Below the pieces are notes generated by a model. That model was not told where the DNA came from. It saw nothing but the letters and a program-made list of their open reading frames with translations, and ran no database searches. Made by a program: the position numbers and the translations under genes. 64,000 nucleotides of DNA from JACCXG01 sp963717745 (GTDB lineage: Bacteria; Acidobacteriota; Vicinamibacteria; Vicinamibacterales; 2-12-FULL-66-21): positions 186,001 to 250,000 of the forward strand of contig CAVQXJ010000029.1 of assembly GCA_963717745.1 (NCBI GenBank), written 5' to 3'. Positions 1 through 9,404 of the stretch are shown in pieces; positions within the stretch are counted from its first letter, which is position 1, and every line of letters begins with the position of its first letter.

Positions 1-398
<398 letters not shown>

Positions 399-403
399 GA
401 CCG

Positions 404-500
404 CGGGTTCGCGGTTCGCGGGTTCGCGGGTTCGGACGGGATTCAGGATTCGGGATTCGGGATTAGTGATTCAGATTAGGGATTAGGGATTAGGGATTCA
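404..500. repeat. Intergenic short tandem repeats (GGTTCGCG then GATTAGG/GATTCGG units)
   Basis: Directly after the transporter stop the sequence is a run of imperfect 7-8 bp units: first GGTTCGCG repeats, then GGATTCGG, then GATTAGG, ending one base before the GTG start of the next gene. The gradual change of motif resembles other intergenic repeat blocks of this window, but here no inverted arm is obvious. Confidence 0.8.
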
Positions 501-501
501 A

Positions 502-1374
502 GTGCTCGAGAAATATAAACAGAAGCGGAACTTCAAAGCGACCCCCGAGCCTGCCGGCGACCTGACGCTCGCCGCGGAGCGCGCGAAGACCGCGAAGCCT
601 GACAAGGGCCTCTTCTTCTGCGTCCAGAAGCATCTCGCGAGCCACCTGCACTACGACTTCCGCCTCGAGCACCAGGGGGTGCTGCTGTCGTGGGCCGTGC
701 CGAAAGGGCCGTCGCTCGATCCCAAGACCAAGCGACTGGCGATGCACGTCGAGGATCATCCGTTCGAGTACGGCACCTTCGAAGGGGTGATCCCCTCGGG
801 CTACGGTGCCGGCATCGTGATGCTGTGGGATCAAGGGACCTGGACGCCGGAATCCGAGGACGTGGACGCGGCGTTGAAGAAGGGGGACCTGAAGTTCACC
901 CTCGACGGATACAAGTTGAAGGGATCGTGGGTGCTGGTGCGCACCGGCGGCCGCTACGGGTCGCGCGGCGGCGATGCCCGCAGCTGGCTGCTCATCAAAC
1001 ACCGCGACGACTGGGCCGGCGATGTCGACATCACTGAGTTCGCGCCGCGCAGCGTGAAGAGCGACGGCGAGCTCGAAGACATCCTCGCCGCCGACAATCC
1101 CGACGTCTGGGTCTCGCACCGCCCCGCCGAAGGGGGCGAAGCCGGCGCGATGCTCGCGAAGATCATCGAGCGCGCCGCGGCACTGAAGGCGGGCCGAAAA
1201 CCGCCGGCGACCGCACGAAAGGCGGCCGCGCCGAAAGCGCCCGCACCCAAGAAAGCCGCCGGAGCGGTCAAGCCCTCGAGGAGGACGGCCGCGGCTCCGG
1301 CGGCCAAGTCCCCACGAAACACGACCAAGGCCTCTCCCACACCACGAAAGGCATCCGCGAAAGCACGCGCATGA
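502..1374 (+). CDS. LigD-type 3'-phosphoesterase domain protein with Lys/Ala-rich tail
   Basis: 290 residues with a GTG start. Residues ~35-165 match the stand-alone phosphoesterase (PE) domain of DNA ligase D: SHLHYDFRLEH, SWAVPKGPSL, EDHPFEYGTFEG and GYGAGIVMLWDQG carry the His/Asp/Arg/Tyr residues expected of the metal site. By family it trims 3' phosphates and ribonucleotides during end joining. Residues ~215-290 are a low-complexity Ala/Lys/Pro tail like histone H1-type DNA-binding tails. No polymerase or ligase domain is attached and no Ku or ligase gene is in view. The last four bases (ATGA) overlap the next start, so the two are probably translated together. Confidence 0.88.
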   Translation: MLEKYKQKRNFKATPEPAGDLTLAAERAKTAKPDKGLFFCVQKHLASHLHYDFRLEHQGVLLSWAVPKGPSLDPKTKRLAMHVEDHPFEYGTFEGVIPSGYGAGIVMLWDQGTWTPESEDVDAALKKGDLKFTLDGYKLKGSWVLVRTGGRYGSRGGDARSWLLIKHRDDWAGDVDITEFAPRSVKSDGELEDILAADNPDVWVSHRPAEGGEAGAMLAKIIERAAALKAGRKPPATARKAAAPKAPAPKKAAGAVKPSRRTAAAPAAKSPRNTTKASPTPRKASAKARA

Positions 1375-1946
1375 AAAAAGCAGACGTCATCCTGTTCAGC
1401 GGCGGCGCGCCCGGCGCCGAGGCCGCCTTCGGCGAATGCGCCGAGCGTCATGGCATCGAGGAAGTCAACTTCACCTTCGACGGCCACACCATCGCCCGCC
1501 ACCGCGGCGTGCGGGTGCTGAATCACGAGGAGTTGCAGGCTGGCGACGTCAGCCTCGGGTACGTGTCGCGGCTGATGCACCGCCGCTACACCGACAGCCC
1601 GCAGATCCGGCGGGTGCTGCAGACGCTGTGGTACCAGGTCAACAACGGCCAGGAGATTTACGTGGTCGGCGTGATCCAGGCGGACGACACCGTGCGCGGC
1701 GGCACCGGTTGGGGGGCGGAGTTCGCGAAACTGTGCAACAAGCCGTTGTTCGTGTTCGACCAGGAGAAGGACGGCTGGTTCGCGTGGAGCGACGAGGCCT
1801 GGCAGCCGCTGACCGAGACGCCGATCATCACCCACGCGCACTTCACCGGCACGGGCACCCGGCACGTGCAGGACAACGCCAGGCGGGCGATCGACGACCT
1901 GATTACGAAGTCGTTCGAGGCGTCACCCTCCGATCACTCGACATAG
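1371..1946 (+). CDS. SLOG/Rossmann-like hypothetical protein
   Basis: 191 residues, ATG overlapping the upstream stop by 4 bp. The N-terminus (ADVILFSGGAPGAEAAFGE) has a strand followed by a glycine-rich GGAPGAE turn, as in SLOG/YpsA/DprA-like nucleotide-sensing folds. A second GGTGWGAEFAK motif and the strand KPLFVFDQ follow, arranged as in predicted nucleotide- or ADP-ribose-binding members. No membrane segment or signal peptide. Coupling to a DNA-end-processing phosphoesterase suggests a repair or nucleotide-sensing role, but that is inference only. It overlaps the convergent GH43 remnant by 13 bp. Confidence 0.6.
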   Translation: MKKADVILFSGGAPGAEAAFGECAERHGIEEVNFTFDGHTIARHRGVRVLNHEELQAGDVSLGYVSRLMHRRYTDSPQIRRVLQTLWYQVNNGQEIYVVGVIQADDTVRGGTGWGAEFAKLCNKPLFVFDQEKDGWFAWSDEAWQPLTETPIITHAHFTGTGTRHVQDNARRAIDDLITKSFEASPSDHST

Positions 1947-2329
1947 GCATCGATCGTTTCGATCGACCCGTCGGCGCGATGCTTCAGTTCGGTGACCTTG
2001 TAGATGAAAATCCGGCCGTTGAACACGTGCGCGGAGGGATCCGCGGTGTAGAGATCGCTGACCAGCGGCTGGGTGAGGAACTTTCCCACCGGCTTTGGTT
2101 GCATCGGCGACGTAGCCATTCGGGCCGCGCGGATCGGACTCGGCCACATCCCGACACCGGATACCATCACCAGCACTGCCACCGCAACGGCCACCCCGTG
2201 CATCGTCAGCCGGGGTCGAGGCCAATCAGAAGTGCGTGACGAGTCCGCGTGTCGCTGCTGCATCTCTCCTCCAGACGCCCGTCCCGCCTCCGCCAAGGCT
2301 CGGCGCGGCAGGCAAGTATACGTGGGCAT
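1934..2329 (-). pseudogene. GH43-like glycosidase remnant (N-terminus joined in frame to C-terminus)
   Basis: 131 residues. After a poorly conserved leader and one hydrophobic segment comes QPLVSDLYTADPSAHVFNGR, the first strand and catalytic-Asp region of family 43 arabinosidases/xylosidases. Instead of the five-blade propeller, the chain passes directly to KVTELKHRADGSIETI, which looks like the extreme C-terminus of the same enzymes. The junction is in frame at about base 1995. This would remove nearly the whole catalytic domain, so enzyme activity is not expected. Seen: two conserved ends. Inferred: a clean internal deletion or an assembly collapse. Alternative: a short unrelated secreted protein. 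Confidence 0.5.
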
Positions 2330-2382
2330 ATTCCACCGGATGTAGGGGGGGCTTTTCGCAGCTTGTGAAAATGGGCGGCGAC

Positions 2383-2442
2383 TAGCGCGGGGGCTGAAGC
2401 CCCCGCGCTACAGACGGTAGGGCAGGGCCTTCAGGCCCCGCC
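2383..2442. repeat. REP-like doublet of two GC-rich palindromes
   Basis: Bases 2383-2410 form a perfect palindrome with 13-bp arms (TAGCGCGGGGGCT) around a 2-base loop; 2421-2442 form a second hairpin with 10-bp arms (GGCAGGGCCT, one mismatch). Two closely spaced short hairpins with near-identical loops resemble REP/BIME elements spread by RAYT transposases in many bacteria. No RAYT gene is in the window. The rest of 2330-2535 contains only this and a few GGCCCACGG repeats. Confidence 0.7.
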
Positions 2443-2535
2443 TGAACACGGCCCACGGCCCACGGACAGCGGATTGCGGCTGTGACAATTCGAAGGCGGG
2501 CGTTTCGTTACTGCCGGAACCGTCGTATAACGGCC

Positions 2536-3357
2536 ATGATGCGGGGGCGCCGGATCACTTCGACCGTTCTCATCGGCGTTGCGCTGCTCGGCACCGTGGT
2601 CGCGGCGCAGCAGTTCGGCCGCGGCCGAGGCGTACGCGCCCGTCTCGCGACGGCGCAGGATTTCGACGGCCGGTTCAATTTCTGCCGGCTGATGTACACG
2701 AGCGTGGTGCGCGAAGAAGGCGGAATGGGCTGGGGGACCGACTATCCCGGCGCCGATCAGAATCTATCCATCCGATTGTCCGAGCTGACCAAGACCGCGG
2801 TCAGCCGGGGGGCCGACGGCGAGCCCAACCACGTGGTGGTCCGCGCCACCGACCCTCTTCTGTTCCAGTGTCCCTGGGTGCAGATGTCGGATGCCGGCAC
2901 CGCCGGCTTCACAGACGAGGAGATCGCCCGGCTGCGCGAGTACCTGCTGAAAGGCGGGTTCTTGTGGGCCGATGATTTCTGGGGCGACGAGGCGCTCGAG
3001 CATTTAAGCGTCGAGCTCTCGAAGATCCTGCCCACGGACGACTACCCGATCCGCGACATTCCGCTCACCCACCCGATGTATCGGACGATGTTCCAGGTGG
3101 TGAAGCTGCCGCAGATTCCGTCAATTCGAATCTGGCGGCCGTACCGGGTGACGTCGGAGCGCGGCGCCGCGACCGAGGTCGTCCACTTCCGGGGGATTGC
3201 CGACGCAAAAGGGCGATTGATGGTGCTGATGACGCACAACACCGACATTGCCGACGCCTGGGAGCGCGAGGGTGAGGATCGCGATTATTTCGTGAACTTC
3301 TCTCCCGACGGGTATGCCGTCGGCATCAATGTGCTCCTCTACGCGATGTCGCACTAG
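2536..3357 (+). CDS. DUF4159 domain protein, exported
   Basis: 273 residues from the ATG at 2536, chosen because a signal-like hydrophobic stretch (STVLIGVALLGTVVAAQ) begins right after it; an upstream GTG at 2482 would add an unconserved basic leader. Residues ~45-273 are typical of DUF4159: FNFCRLMYTS, GWGTDYPGADQN, a GGFLWADDFWG motif and HNTDIADAWE near the end. The family has a flavodoxin/GATase-like fold and often accompanies MoxR/VWA-domain gene sets in acidobacteria; its function is not established. Here it stands alone, convergent with the PilZ gene. Confidence 0.85.
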   Translation: MMRGRRITSTVLIGVALLGTVVAAQQFGRGRGVRARLATAQDFDGRFNFCRLMYTSVVREEGGMGWGTDYPGADQNLSIRLSELTKTAVSRGADGEPNHVVVRATDPLLFQCPWVQMSDAGTAGFTDEEIARLREYLLKGGFLWADDFWGDEALEHLSVELSKILPTDDYPIRDIPLTHPMYRTMFQVVKLPQIPSIRIWRPYRVTSERGAATEVVHFRGIADAKGRLMVLMTHNTDIADAWEREGEDRDYFVNFSPDGYAVGINVLLYAMSH

Positions 3358-3424
3358 TCCGTGGTTCGTGGTCCGTAGTCCGTTCGCTGCTCTACGGACG
3401 ACGGACTCCGGTCTACGGTACGAC
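3358..3424. repeat. Convergent-gene palindrome made of GTCCGTGGT/ACGGACG units
   Basis: Starting at the stop of the DUF4159 gene, GTCCGTGGTTCGTGGTCCGT units run into ACGGACGACGGACTCCGG units, giving inverted arms around a short loop near 3387-3395. It lies between two convergent genes and could act as a bidirectional terminator. Confidence 0.65.
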
Positions 3425-3432
3425 GGCCTTTC

Positions 3433-4620
3433 TCACAGATAGCGCACGCGCTTCACACCACCGGGTAGCACGAACACCCGAAGGTTGTTGCCGTCGCCGT
3501 CGGCGGGACTGACGAAGAAGCCGGTGCCGTCGGTGCGATAGCCGAGCGTCGAGCCCACCATCAGCTCGCCGTCCGCGAAGGTGATCTCGACCTTGCGCCC
3601 TGAAGGACGCTCGACGAACGTCCGGCCCTCCACGTAGTCCGGATCCCCCTCGAAATCGCGCACGAAGAACACCGCTTTCAGCTGCTGCATCGGCACCATC
3701 GACGTCTCCGCGCCGGGCGTGATCGACGGCGTCAGGTGGAAGAACGAACGGGTCGGATGAAAATCCTGACAGAAGCCTTTGAGCAGCGTCCCATCGAGAT
3801 AGCGCACGACCAGCTTGTTCCAGCCGGAGCCGGTGGCCGCGTGGGCACCGGCGGGTGGCACTGGCGGCTGCGCGGCGGTCTGGGCCGCGACCGTCTTCAC
3901 GGGCGACAGCGGCGCGGCGGCGGGCCGGGCCGTCACGGGAGCGGGAGTCGCCCCTGGTGCGCTCCGCACCACCGGCGCCGGTTTCGGCGGGCTGGCGCTC
4001 GCGCGCGCCGGAGTCGTCACCCGGGCCACCGCCGCGACCGTTCCTGCCAGCTCCCGTGCCACGAGCTCCAGCACCGCATCCGGTGACTCGCCACGCTCGA
4101 CGGCCGTCCGGATCTCGGCCATGACCCGGGCCAGTTTTTCCGGGTCCGGACTGCGGGCCGCAAGCTCGCGAATCAGCTTCACGACTTCATCGCGGCCGGC
4201 GGAGTCCTCGCGCAACGTCACGGATCCCTGTGACGGGGTTCCCGGGATCTGAATCATCCGGTCGAACACACACGCGCCGCGGTAGACCAGTCCCTGCTGC
4301 TGCACGCTGGTTACCTCGCAGCGCAGCACGCGGAACGACGCCGTCTCGGTCACGCCGCGGCCGCTGATCGTGAGCACCGCGTTCGATCCGGGACGGAGCG
4401 GGGCGCTGGTCTCGAACTGCGCGCCGCCAGCCGACAGGTCGATCAGCGACAGCACCGGTCCGAACCGGAGCCGCGCCGATTTCAGCCAATCGAGCTCGTG
4501 CGCGCCGAGACGTTCGTGCACACGTCGATCGCGCCCTGAAGGCTCTGGTATCTCTCCGAGCAAGGCGGCGAGCACCGAGGGCGACGGTGCGTCGGCGAGT
4601 GCGATGTCCGTAGTTGGCAT
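3433..4620 (-). CDS. PilZ-domain protein with C-terminal DUF6982-like domain
   Basis: 395 residues. An N-terminal PilZ-like region (~30-130) contains RDRRVHERLG and LSLIDLSAGGAQF, corresponding to the RxxxR and D/NxSxxG motifs that bind cyclic di-GMP. The middle (~200-270) is a Pro/Ala-rich linker. The C-terminal ~125 residues (NKLVVRYLDGTLLKGF to GGVKRVRYL) form a beta-rich domain repeatedly found behind PilZ in acidobacteria. No membrane segment. Likely a cytoplasmic c-di-GMP effector; its target is unknown. A GGDEF protein lies in the same window at 51.5 kb but is not linked. Confidence 0.78.
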   Translation of the reverse strand: MPTTDIALADAPSPSVLAALLGEIPEPSGRDRRVHERLGAHELDWLKSARLRFGPVLSLIDLSAGGAQFETSAPLRPGSNAVLTISGRGVTETASFRVLRCEVTSVQQQGLVYRGACVFDRMIQIPGTPSQGSVTLREDSAGRDEVVKLIRELAARSPDPEKLARVMAEIRTAVERGESPDAVLELVARELAGTVAAVARVTTPARASASPPKPAPVVRSAPGATPAPVTARPAAAPLSPVKTVAAQTAAQPPVPPAGAHAATGSGWNKLVVRYLDGTLLKGFCQDFHPTRSFFHLTPSITPGAETSMVPMQQLKAVFFVRDFEGDPDYVEGRTFVERPSGRKVEITFADGELMVGSTLGYRTDGTGFFVSPADGDGNNLRVFVLPGGVKRVRYL

Positions 4621-4739
4621 GTTCGAGTGTCCGGTGTAGACAAGACAGCAATGGAAGTACCAGCCAAACTCGAACGCTCAACGCGTATATTCAGGCGTGA
4701 ATACGCGAAATCCTGGCGGGGCCACTCGGATGCTGCCGG

Positions 4740-4771
4740 CGCGGGGTGTCCCGTTACGGCACACCCCGTGC
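4740..4771 (-). terminator. Hairpin downstream of the uup stop
   Basis: GCGGGGTGT and ACACCCCG arms (8-9 bp) flank an 11-base loop just after the uup stop on the minus strand. No T-run follows, so it may be an mRNA-stabilising or Rho-assisted end. Confidence 0.45.
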
Positions 4772-4784
4772 AGGAGTGAAACAG

Positions 4785-6696
4785 TCACGAGCGCTCGTCC
4801 AACTCCACCCACCGCGCGAGGAGCGCGTCGAGCTCCCGCCCCGCCGTCTCGAGGCGGGTCATGACCGCACGAATGCGATCGGGGCCGGACTTGTAGAAAT
4901 CGGTGGACTCCATCTCGGTCTTGAGTCCCGCGTGTTCCGTCTCGAGCACGGCGATCCGCTCCGGCAACGTGTCGAGCTCCCGGCGTTCCTTGAACGACAA
5001 CTTCCGCTTGGCAGCGACGACGGCGTCTGCCGCAACAGTGGCCGCGCCGCGGGCGGGCCGGCTGGCCGACTCCGGCGTCGCCCCGCGACGGCCCGTTCCC
5101 GCCGATGACTGTCGCAGATAGTCGGCCCACCCGCCGACGTACTCGCGGACGACCCCGTCCCCTTCGAACGCCAGCGTGCTGGTCACGATGTTGTCGAGGA
5201 ACGCGCGATCGTGGCTGACGAGCAGCACGGTGCCGTCGAACGCGCCGATCAGCTCTTCCAGCAGCTCCAGCGTCTCGACGTCGAGATCGTTGGTCGGCTC
5301 GTCGAGGACGAGCACGTTGGCCGGCTTCGCGAACAGTCGCGCCAGCATCAGGCGGTTCCGCTCGCCACCCGACAGCGAACGTACCGGCGACTGCGCCCGC
5401 TCGCGCGGAAACAGAAAGTCCGCGAGATACCCGACGATGTGCCGAGGCTGGCCGTTGACGAGAATCGTGGTGTTGCCCTCGTTCACGCTGTCGGCGATGG
5501 TCGCGTCGGGATCGAGCTGTTCGCGCTGCTGATCGAAATAGGCAATCTGCAGCCGTGATCCCTGCCGCACTTCGCCGGTGTCGGGCGGCATCTCGCCGAC
5601 CAGCAGCCGCAGCAGCGTGGTCTTGCCCGAACCATTCGGACCGATCAGGCCGATCCGATCGCCCCGGAGGATCCGCTGCGAGTAGTCGCGCACGATCGGA
5701 CGGCCGCCGAACGACTTCGACACGCGCTCCGCTTCGAACACCAGCTTCCCGGTGCTCTGCCCATCGTCGACCGCGAGCCGGACCGGGCCGGATTCCGCAC
5801 GGTAGGCGGCGCGCTCGGCGCGGAGCGCCATCAAGGCGCGGACACGCCCTTCGTTGCGGGTGCGGCGCGCCTTCACCCCCTGGCGCAGCCACACCTCTTC
5901 CTTCTCGAGCTTCTTGTCGAGCCGCCCGAGCTCGCGCGCCTCGGCTTCGAGGGCGGCGTCTTTCTTCTGAAGATAGCTGGCGTACTTCCCGGGCCACGAG
6001 GTCAGCCGGCCGCGATCGAGCTCGACGATCCGGGTGGCGATGGCGCTGAGAAATGCGCGGTCGTGGGTCACGAAGAGGATCGCGCCGGGATACCCCTGCA
6101 GATACTCCTCGAGCCAGCGGATCGCATCGATGTCGAGATGGTTGGTCGGCTCGTCGAGGAGCAGCAGATGCGGCTCCGAGACCAGCGCCCGTCCGAGCAG
6201 CACGCGACGGCGCCAGCCGCCGGACAGCTCGCTGACCCGGCGGTCGGCGGGCAGCGCCAGACGCGACACGATCAGCTCGACTTTCTGTTCGAGCCGCCAG
6301 CCGTCACGCTCCTCGAGCGCGTGCTGCAGCTGGCCGAGCCGTTCGAGATCGTCGGCGATGATGGGTCTCCGCCATGCGGGTGGCGGTCTGGTGGTAGTCG
6401 GCAACCAGGCTCCCGAGATCGCCGAGCCCGGCGGCGACTTCCGCGAACACCGTGCGGTCGACGGCCACCGGCACATCCTGATCGAGGCGCGAGATCCGGA
6501 GCCCTGGCTCGCGCCAGAGCGTGCCGGCATCGACGGCCTGATCGCCCGACAGGACGCGCAGCAGGCTGCTCTTTCCCGACCCGTTGCGGCCGATCAGGGC
6601 GATGCGCTCGCCGTTGTCGATCTGAAGATCGGCATCCTCGAAAAGCGGCAGATGTCCGAACGCGAGTCCGGCGCGCTGCAGGGCAAGAAGGGGCAT
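4785..6696 (-). CDS. uup: ABC-F ATPase, Uup type (one frameshift near 6365)
   Basis: Two ATPase cassettes without membrane segments. The N-terminal cassette has GRNGSGKSS, then LSGGWRRR and LLLLDEPTNHLD; the second has GPNGSGKTT, LSGGERNR and VLVLDEPTNDLD. The basic linker and the C-terminal coiled coil (from ~SFKERRELDTLPERI) are the Uup signature. Family role: ribosome- or branched-DNA-associated ATPase. The frame breaks near 6355-6372, where the protein passes from RMAETH to IADDLERLG; deleting one base restores a continuous ~635-residue protein. The start lies 6 bp after the yvcK stop, so they form an operon. Confidence 0.88.
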
Positions 6697-6702
6697 AAAG
6701 GG

Positions 6703-7659
6703 TCAAAAAAGACGACGGGCGAGGACGGCCCAGATGGCGTGAGCGAGGCGGCGGCGATCGTGGCGGGCGATCTCGCCGCACCAGAAGTCCCCGGTCACGA
6801 CCTCGCAAGTGTCCGGCACGTCGCCGAGCGTCAAGGGCCGCTTGTGCTCCACGCGGTAACTCTCCAGCGTGGCCTCCGACGGCAGCGAGGTGTTGACGAC
6901 GACGACGTCGATGGGCCGGCCGATGATGGCGCTCATCTCGCGCACCGCCTCGCCGGCGGTGAAGTGCCACATGCCGCGCCCCTCGGTCAGGAGATTGCTG
7001 ACGAGCACGATCGGGCCACGAACCTCCCGGACCGCCTGGGGGGCGCCGCGAACCAGGAAGATCGGCATCAGGCTGGTGTAGAAGCTGCCGGGCCCGATGA
7101 TCGCCGCGTCGAACTGCCCGATCGCCTGCGCGGCCGCGGGGTGCAGATTGACCCACGGTTCGAGCCAGAGCCGTGCGATTTGATGACCGGCGGATTGCCC
7201 GGCGTCGACTTCGACTTCGCCGCTGGTGGTGCTGCCGTCGCCGTACTGGGCGCAGAGGCTGGCGGACTCGACGCTGACCGGCCACACTTCCCCCTTCACG
7301 CCGAGCAGCGATCGCAGGCCTTGCACCGCGGCCAGAAAATCGCCGCTGTATCGCTCCATCATCGAGAGCAGGAGGTTGCCGCCGGTGTGACCGCCGAGCG
7401 CGTTGGGGATCGACAGGCGCGCGAGCAGCAGCCGGCGCGCTTCGCGCTCGTTGCGCGCCATCGCCAGCGCGCAGCGAAGCACGTCCCCCGGCGGCAGTAC
7501 GCCAAGCTCATCGCGGAGTTGTCCCGAGCTGCCGCCGCTGTCGAACATGGTCACGACCGCGTTCAGGTGCAGCCATGGATTGGCCTTCAGTCCGCCGAGC
7601 AGGTTGGGGAGACCGGTGCCGCCCCCAAAACAGCCGATGTTGAGCCGGCGCAGTTCCAT
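6703..7659 (-). CDS. yvcK: YvcK/CofD-like protein (first copy)
   Basis: 318 residues. GCFGGGTGLPNLLGGL at the N-terminus is the nucleotide-binding glycine loop of the YvcK/CofD superfamily, followed by the family motifs TMFDSGGSSGQLR, GVLPPGDVLRCA, HTGGNLLLS and GPGSFYTSLMP. YvcK proteins bind UDP-sugars and affect carbon metabolism and cell-wall synthesis; the exact reaction is unsettled. The gene is complete and leads uup. A second, more canonical YvcK lies at 58.8 kb; this copy is shorter after the nucleotide-binding core, so the two have probably diverged in function. Confidence 0.88.
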   Translation of the reverse strand: MELRRLNIGCFGGGTGLPNLLGGLKANPWLHLNAVVTMFDSGGSSGQLRDELGVLPPGDVLRCALAMARNEREARRLLLARLSIPNALGGHTGGNLLLSMMERYSGDFLAAVQGLRSLLGVKGEVWPVSVESASLCAQYGDGSTTSGEVEVDAGQSAGHQIARLWLEPWVNLHPAAAQAIGQFDAAIIGPGSFYTSLMPIFLVRGAPQAVREVRGPIVLVSNLLTEGRGMWHFTAGEAVREMSAIIGRPIDVVVVNTSLPSEATLESYRVEHKRPLTLGDVPDTCEVVTGDFWCGEIARHDRRRLAHAIWAVLARRLF

Positions 7660-7675
7660 CTCAGCCCATTATCCG

Positions 7676-7866
7676 TGGTCCGCAGTCCGCGGGTCGTCAG
7701 TCGGGCTCGCGAGTCCGCAGTCCGCGGTCCGCAGGCGATCGCGGCATCGCGGGTCGCGGACGCCGTCAGACACAGGCTGATCGCAGCGGCCTTCTCGCCC
7801 AGATTGGCAGCGAGACGGCTTCGTGCGGTCTGCCGGACCGCGGACCACGGACTGCGGGCCGCGGAT
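7676..7866. repeat. Intergenic palindrome of GTCCGCAGTCCGCGG units between divergent genes
   Basis: The left part (7676-7740) repeats TCCGTGGTCCGCAGTCCGCG and the right part (7829-7866) repeats the reverse complement (CCGCGGACCACGGACTGCGG), separated by ~90 bases without clear repeats. It fills most of the gap upstream of yvcK and the 7890 gene. Confidence 0.7.
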
Positions 7867-7889
7867 AGCGAAGCAGTCATAATGAATGG

Positions 7890-8534
7890 ATGCATCCGGC
7901 ACTCGAGACGCTGTCGGCGGATCTGCGGCGGATTTTCGGCGCCCGCCTGCAATCGCTGGTGGCGTACGGCGCTCCCGACGATCCCGATGGCGTGCACACG
8001 CTGGCGCTGGTCGATCGGCTGGACTTCCACGACCTGACCGCGTGCGCGCCACGCACCGGCGACTGGCGGCGCGCCGGCGCAGCGGTGCCGCTGCTGCTGA
8101 GCCGCGAAGAATTCCTCCGGACGCTCGACGTCTTCCCGGTCGAGTACGGCGGGATCATCGCGAATCATCGGCTCATTTCCGGAGAGGACATCCTTGCCGG
8201 GCTGCAGGTCAGCGAAGCCGACCTGCGCCGCGGCTGCGAGCTTCAGGCGAAGAGCCATCTCATTCACCTGCGTGAGGGGTATGTCGAGACCGGCGGCAGT
8301 CCCCCGCTCGTCGCCCGGCTGGTCGCGGCCTCGGCGCCGGCCCTGTCGGCGCTCCTCGCCAACCTGCAACAGCTCGACAGCGGCGCGGCCGAGCGGGCGG
8401 GCCTGACGCCGGCATTCGTCCGTGAAGTCGCCGCCGCGGATGCGAATCACATCGCCGATCCCTCGGCGCTGCTGGCGCGCTACCTGATCGCGGTGGAACG
8501 ACTCTGGCAAGAAGTGGATCGCTGGAGAGCGTGA
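7890..8534 (+). CDS. Hypothetical protein, possible nucleotidyltransferase-like fold
   Basis: 214 residues, soluble, mostly helical. The N-terminus (LRRIFGARLQSLVAYGA followed by HTLALVDRLDFHDL) recalls MNT/KNTase-like proteins where a GAR.xSLVxYG strand-turn opens the fold, but the catalytic GSxxxGxxxxxSDxD motif is absent. The C-terminal half consists of helices with no recognised motif. It precedes the TPM/LemA pair on the same strand by ~17 bp. Function unknown. Confidence 0.55.
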   Translation: MHPALETLSADLRRIFGARLQSLVAYGAPDDPDGVHTLALVDRLDFHDLTACAPRTGDWRRAGAAVPLLLSREEFLRTLDVFPVEYGGIIANHRLISGEDILAGLQVSEADLRRGCELQAKSHLIHLREGYVETGGSPPLVARLVAASAPALSALLANLQQLDSGAAERAGLTPAFVREVAAADANHIADPSALLARYLIAVERLWQEVDRWRA

Positions 8535-8550
8535 GCGAACCGTATCCGAC

Positions 8551-9399
8551 ATGAGCCCGATGAGCGCACGGTGCCCGCCTCGCTGGGCCGCGCGCCCTGG
8601 GCGTTGACGTCGTCTTGCGTCTATGGCGCCGGCCCGGTCGCGCACGCGCAGTCGGCGGCGCCGCCGGCGCTGACCAGCGCCGGTCAACGATTTCGCCAAC
8701 GTCATCGACGCTGCCGACGAGCGTGAGCTCGAGCGCCGGATTCTCTCGCTGCAGAAGGCGTCCGGCGATGTCGTGGTGGTCGCGACGGTGCCGTCGATGG
8801 AGCCGTTCACCGACATCAACGACTTCGCCGTCCGCATGTTCGAGAACGGCGGCCGCGGGATCGGCCAGAAGGGCAAGGACAACGGCGCGCTCATCGTCCT
8901 CGCGCTGAAGGAGCGCCAGGTCCGGGTCGAAGTCGGCTACGACCTCGAGGAGTTCATCACCGACGGCTTCGCCGGCGAGACGATCCGTCAGGTGATGACG
9001 CCGGAGTTTCGCAACAACGCGTACGGGGCGGGACTGCAGGCGGGCACCACGCGGATCATCAACCGCATCGCCGCGCGCCGCGGCGTGGAGCTGCAGGACG
9101 TGCCGCGCGAGCGCCAGCCGATCAGCGCCCCCCGCGGATTCGGCGCCTGGCCGGTGATCCTGATCGTCTGGATCATCATCACGATGCTGTCGAACCGGCG
9201 GCGGCGCCGGCCCGGCGGACGCTGGGGCCGCGGCCCCTGGAGCGGCTGGAACAGCGGCGTCGGCCCGTTCGGCGGCGGCTTCGGCGGAGGATTTGGCGGC
9301 GGCTTCGGCGGCTTCGGGGGTGGTGGCGGCGGAGGCGGGGGCTTCGGCGGATTCGGCGGCGGCCGGAGCGGCGGCGGCGGCGCGAGCGGCAGTTGGTGA
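8551..9399 (+). CDS. TPM (TLP18.3/Psb32/MOLO-1) domain protein, N-terminus frameshifted
   Basis: From base 8683 the frame reads VNDFANVIDAADERELERRI, DVVVVATVP, GRGIGQKGKDNGALIVLALKER and RVEVGYDLEEFITDGFAGE, the TPM fold. A transmembrane helix (WPVILIVWIIITML) and a long Gly/Phe-rich tail follow. The upstream frame is interrupted by TGA at 8671; in another frame AHAQSAAPPALTSA resembles a signal cleavage site, so one base near 8681 is probably extra and the true start lies near the ATG at 8551. TPM proteins are membrane-anchored and often paired with LemA, as here. Confidence 0.72.
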
Positions 9400-9404
9400 G
9401 TCAT

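Noticed and set aside
6034..8037. 667-codon rightward open frame opposite uup and yvcK
   Set aside because: Antisense shadow of two clear genes.
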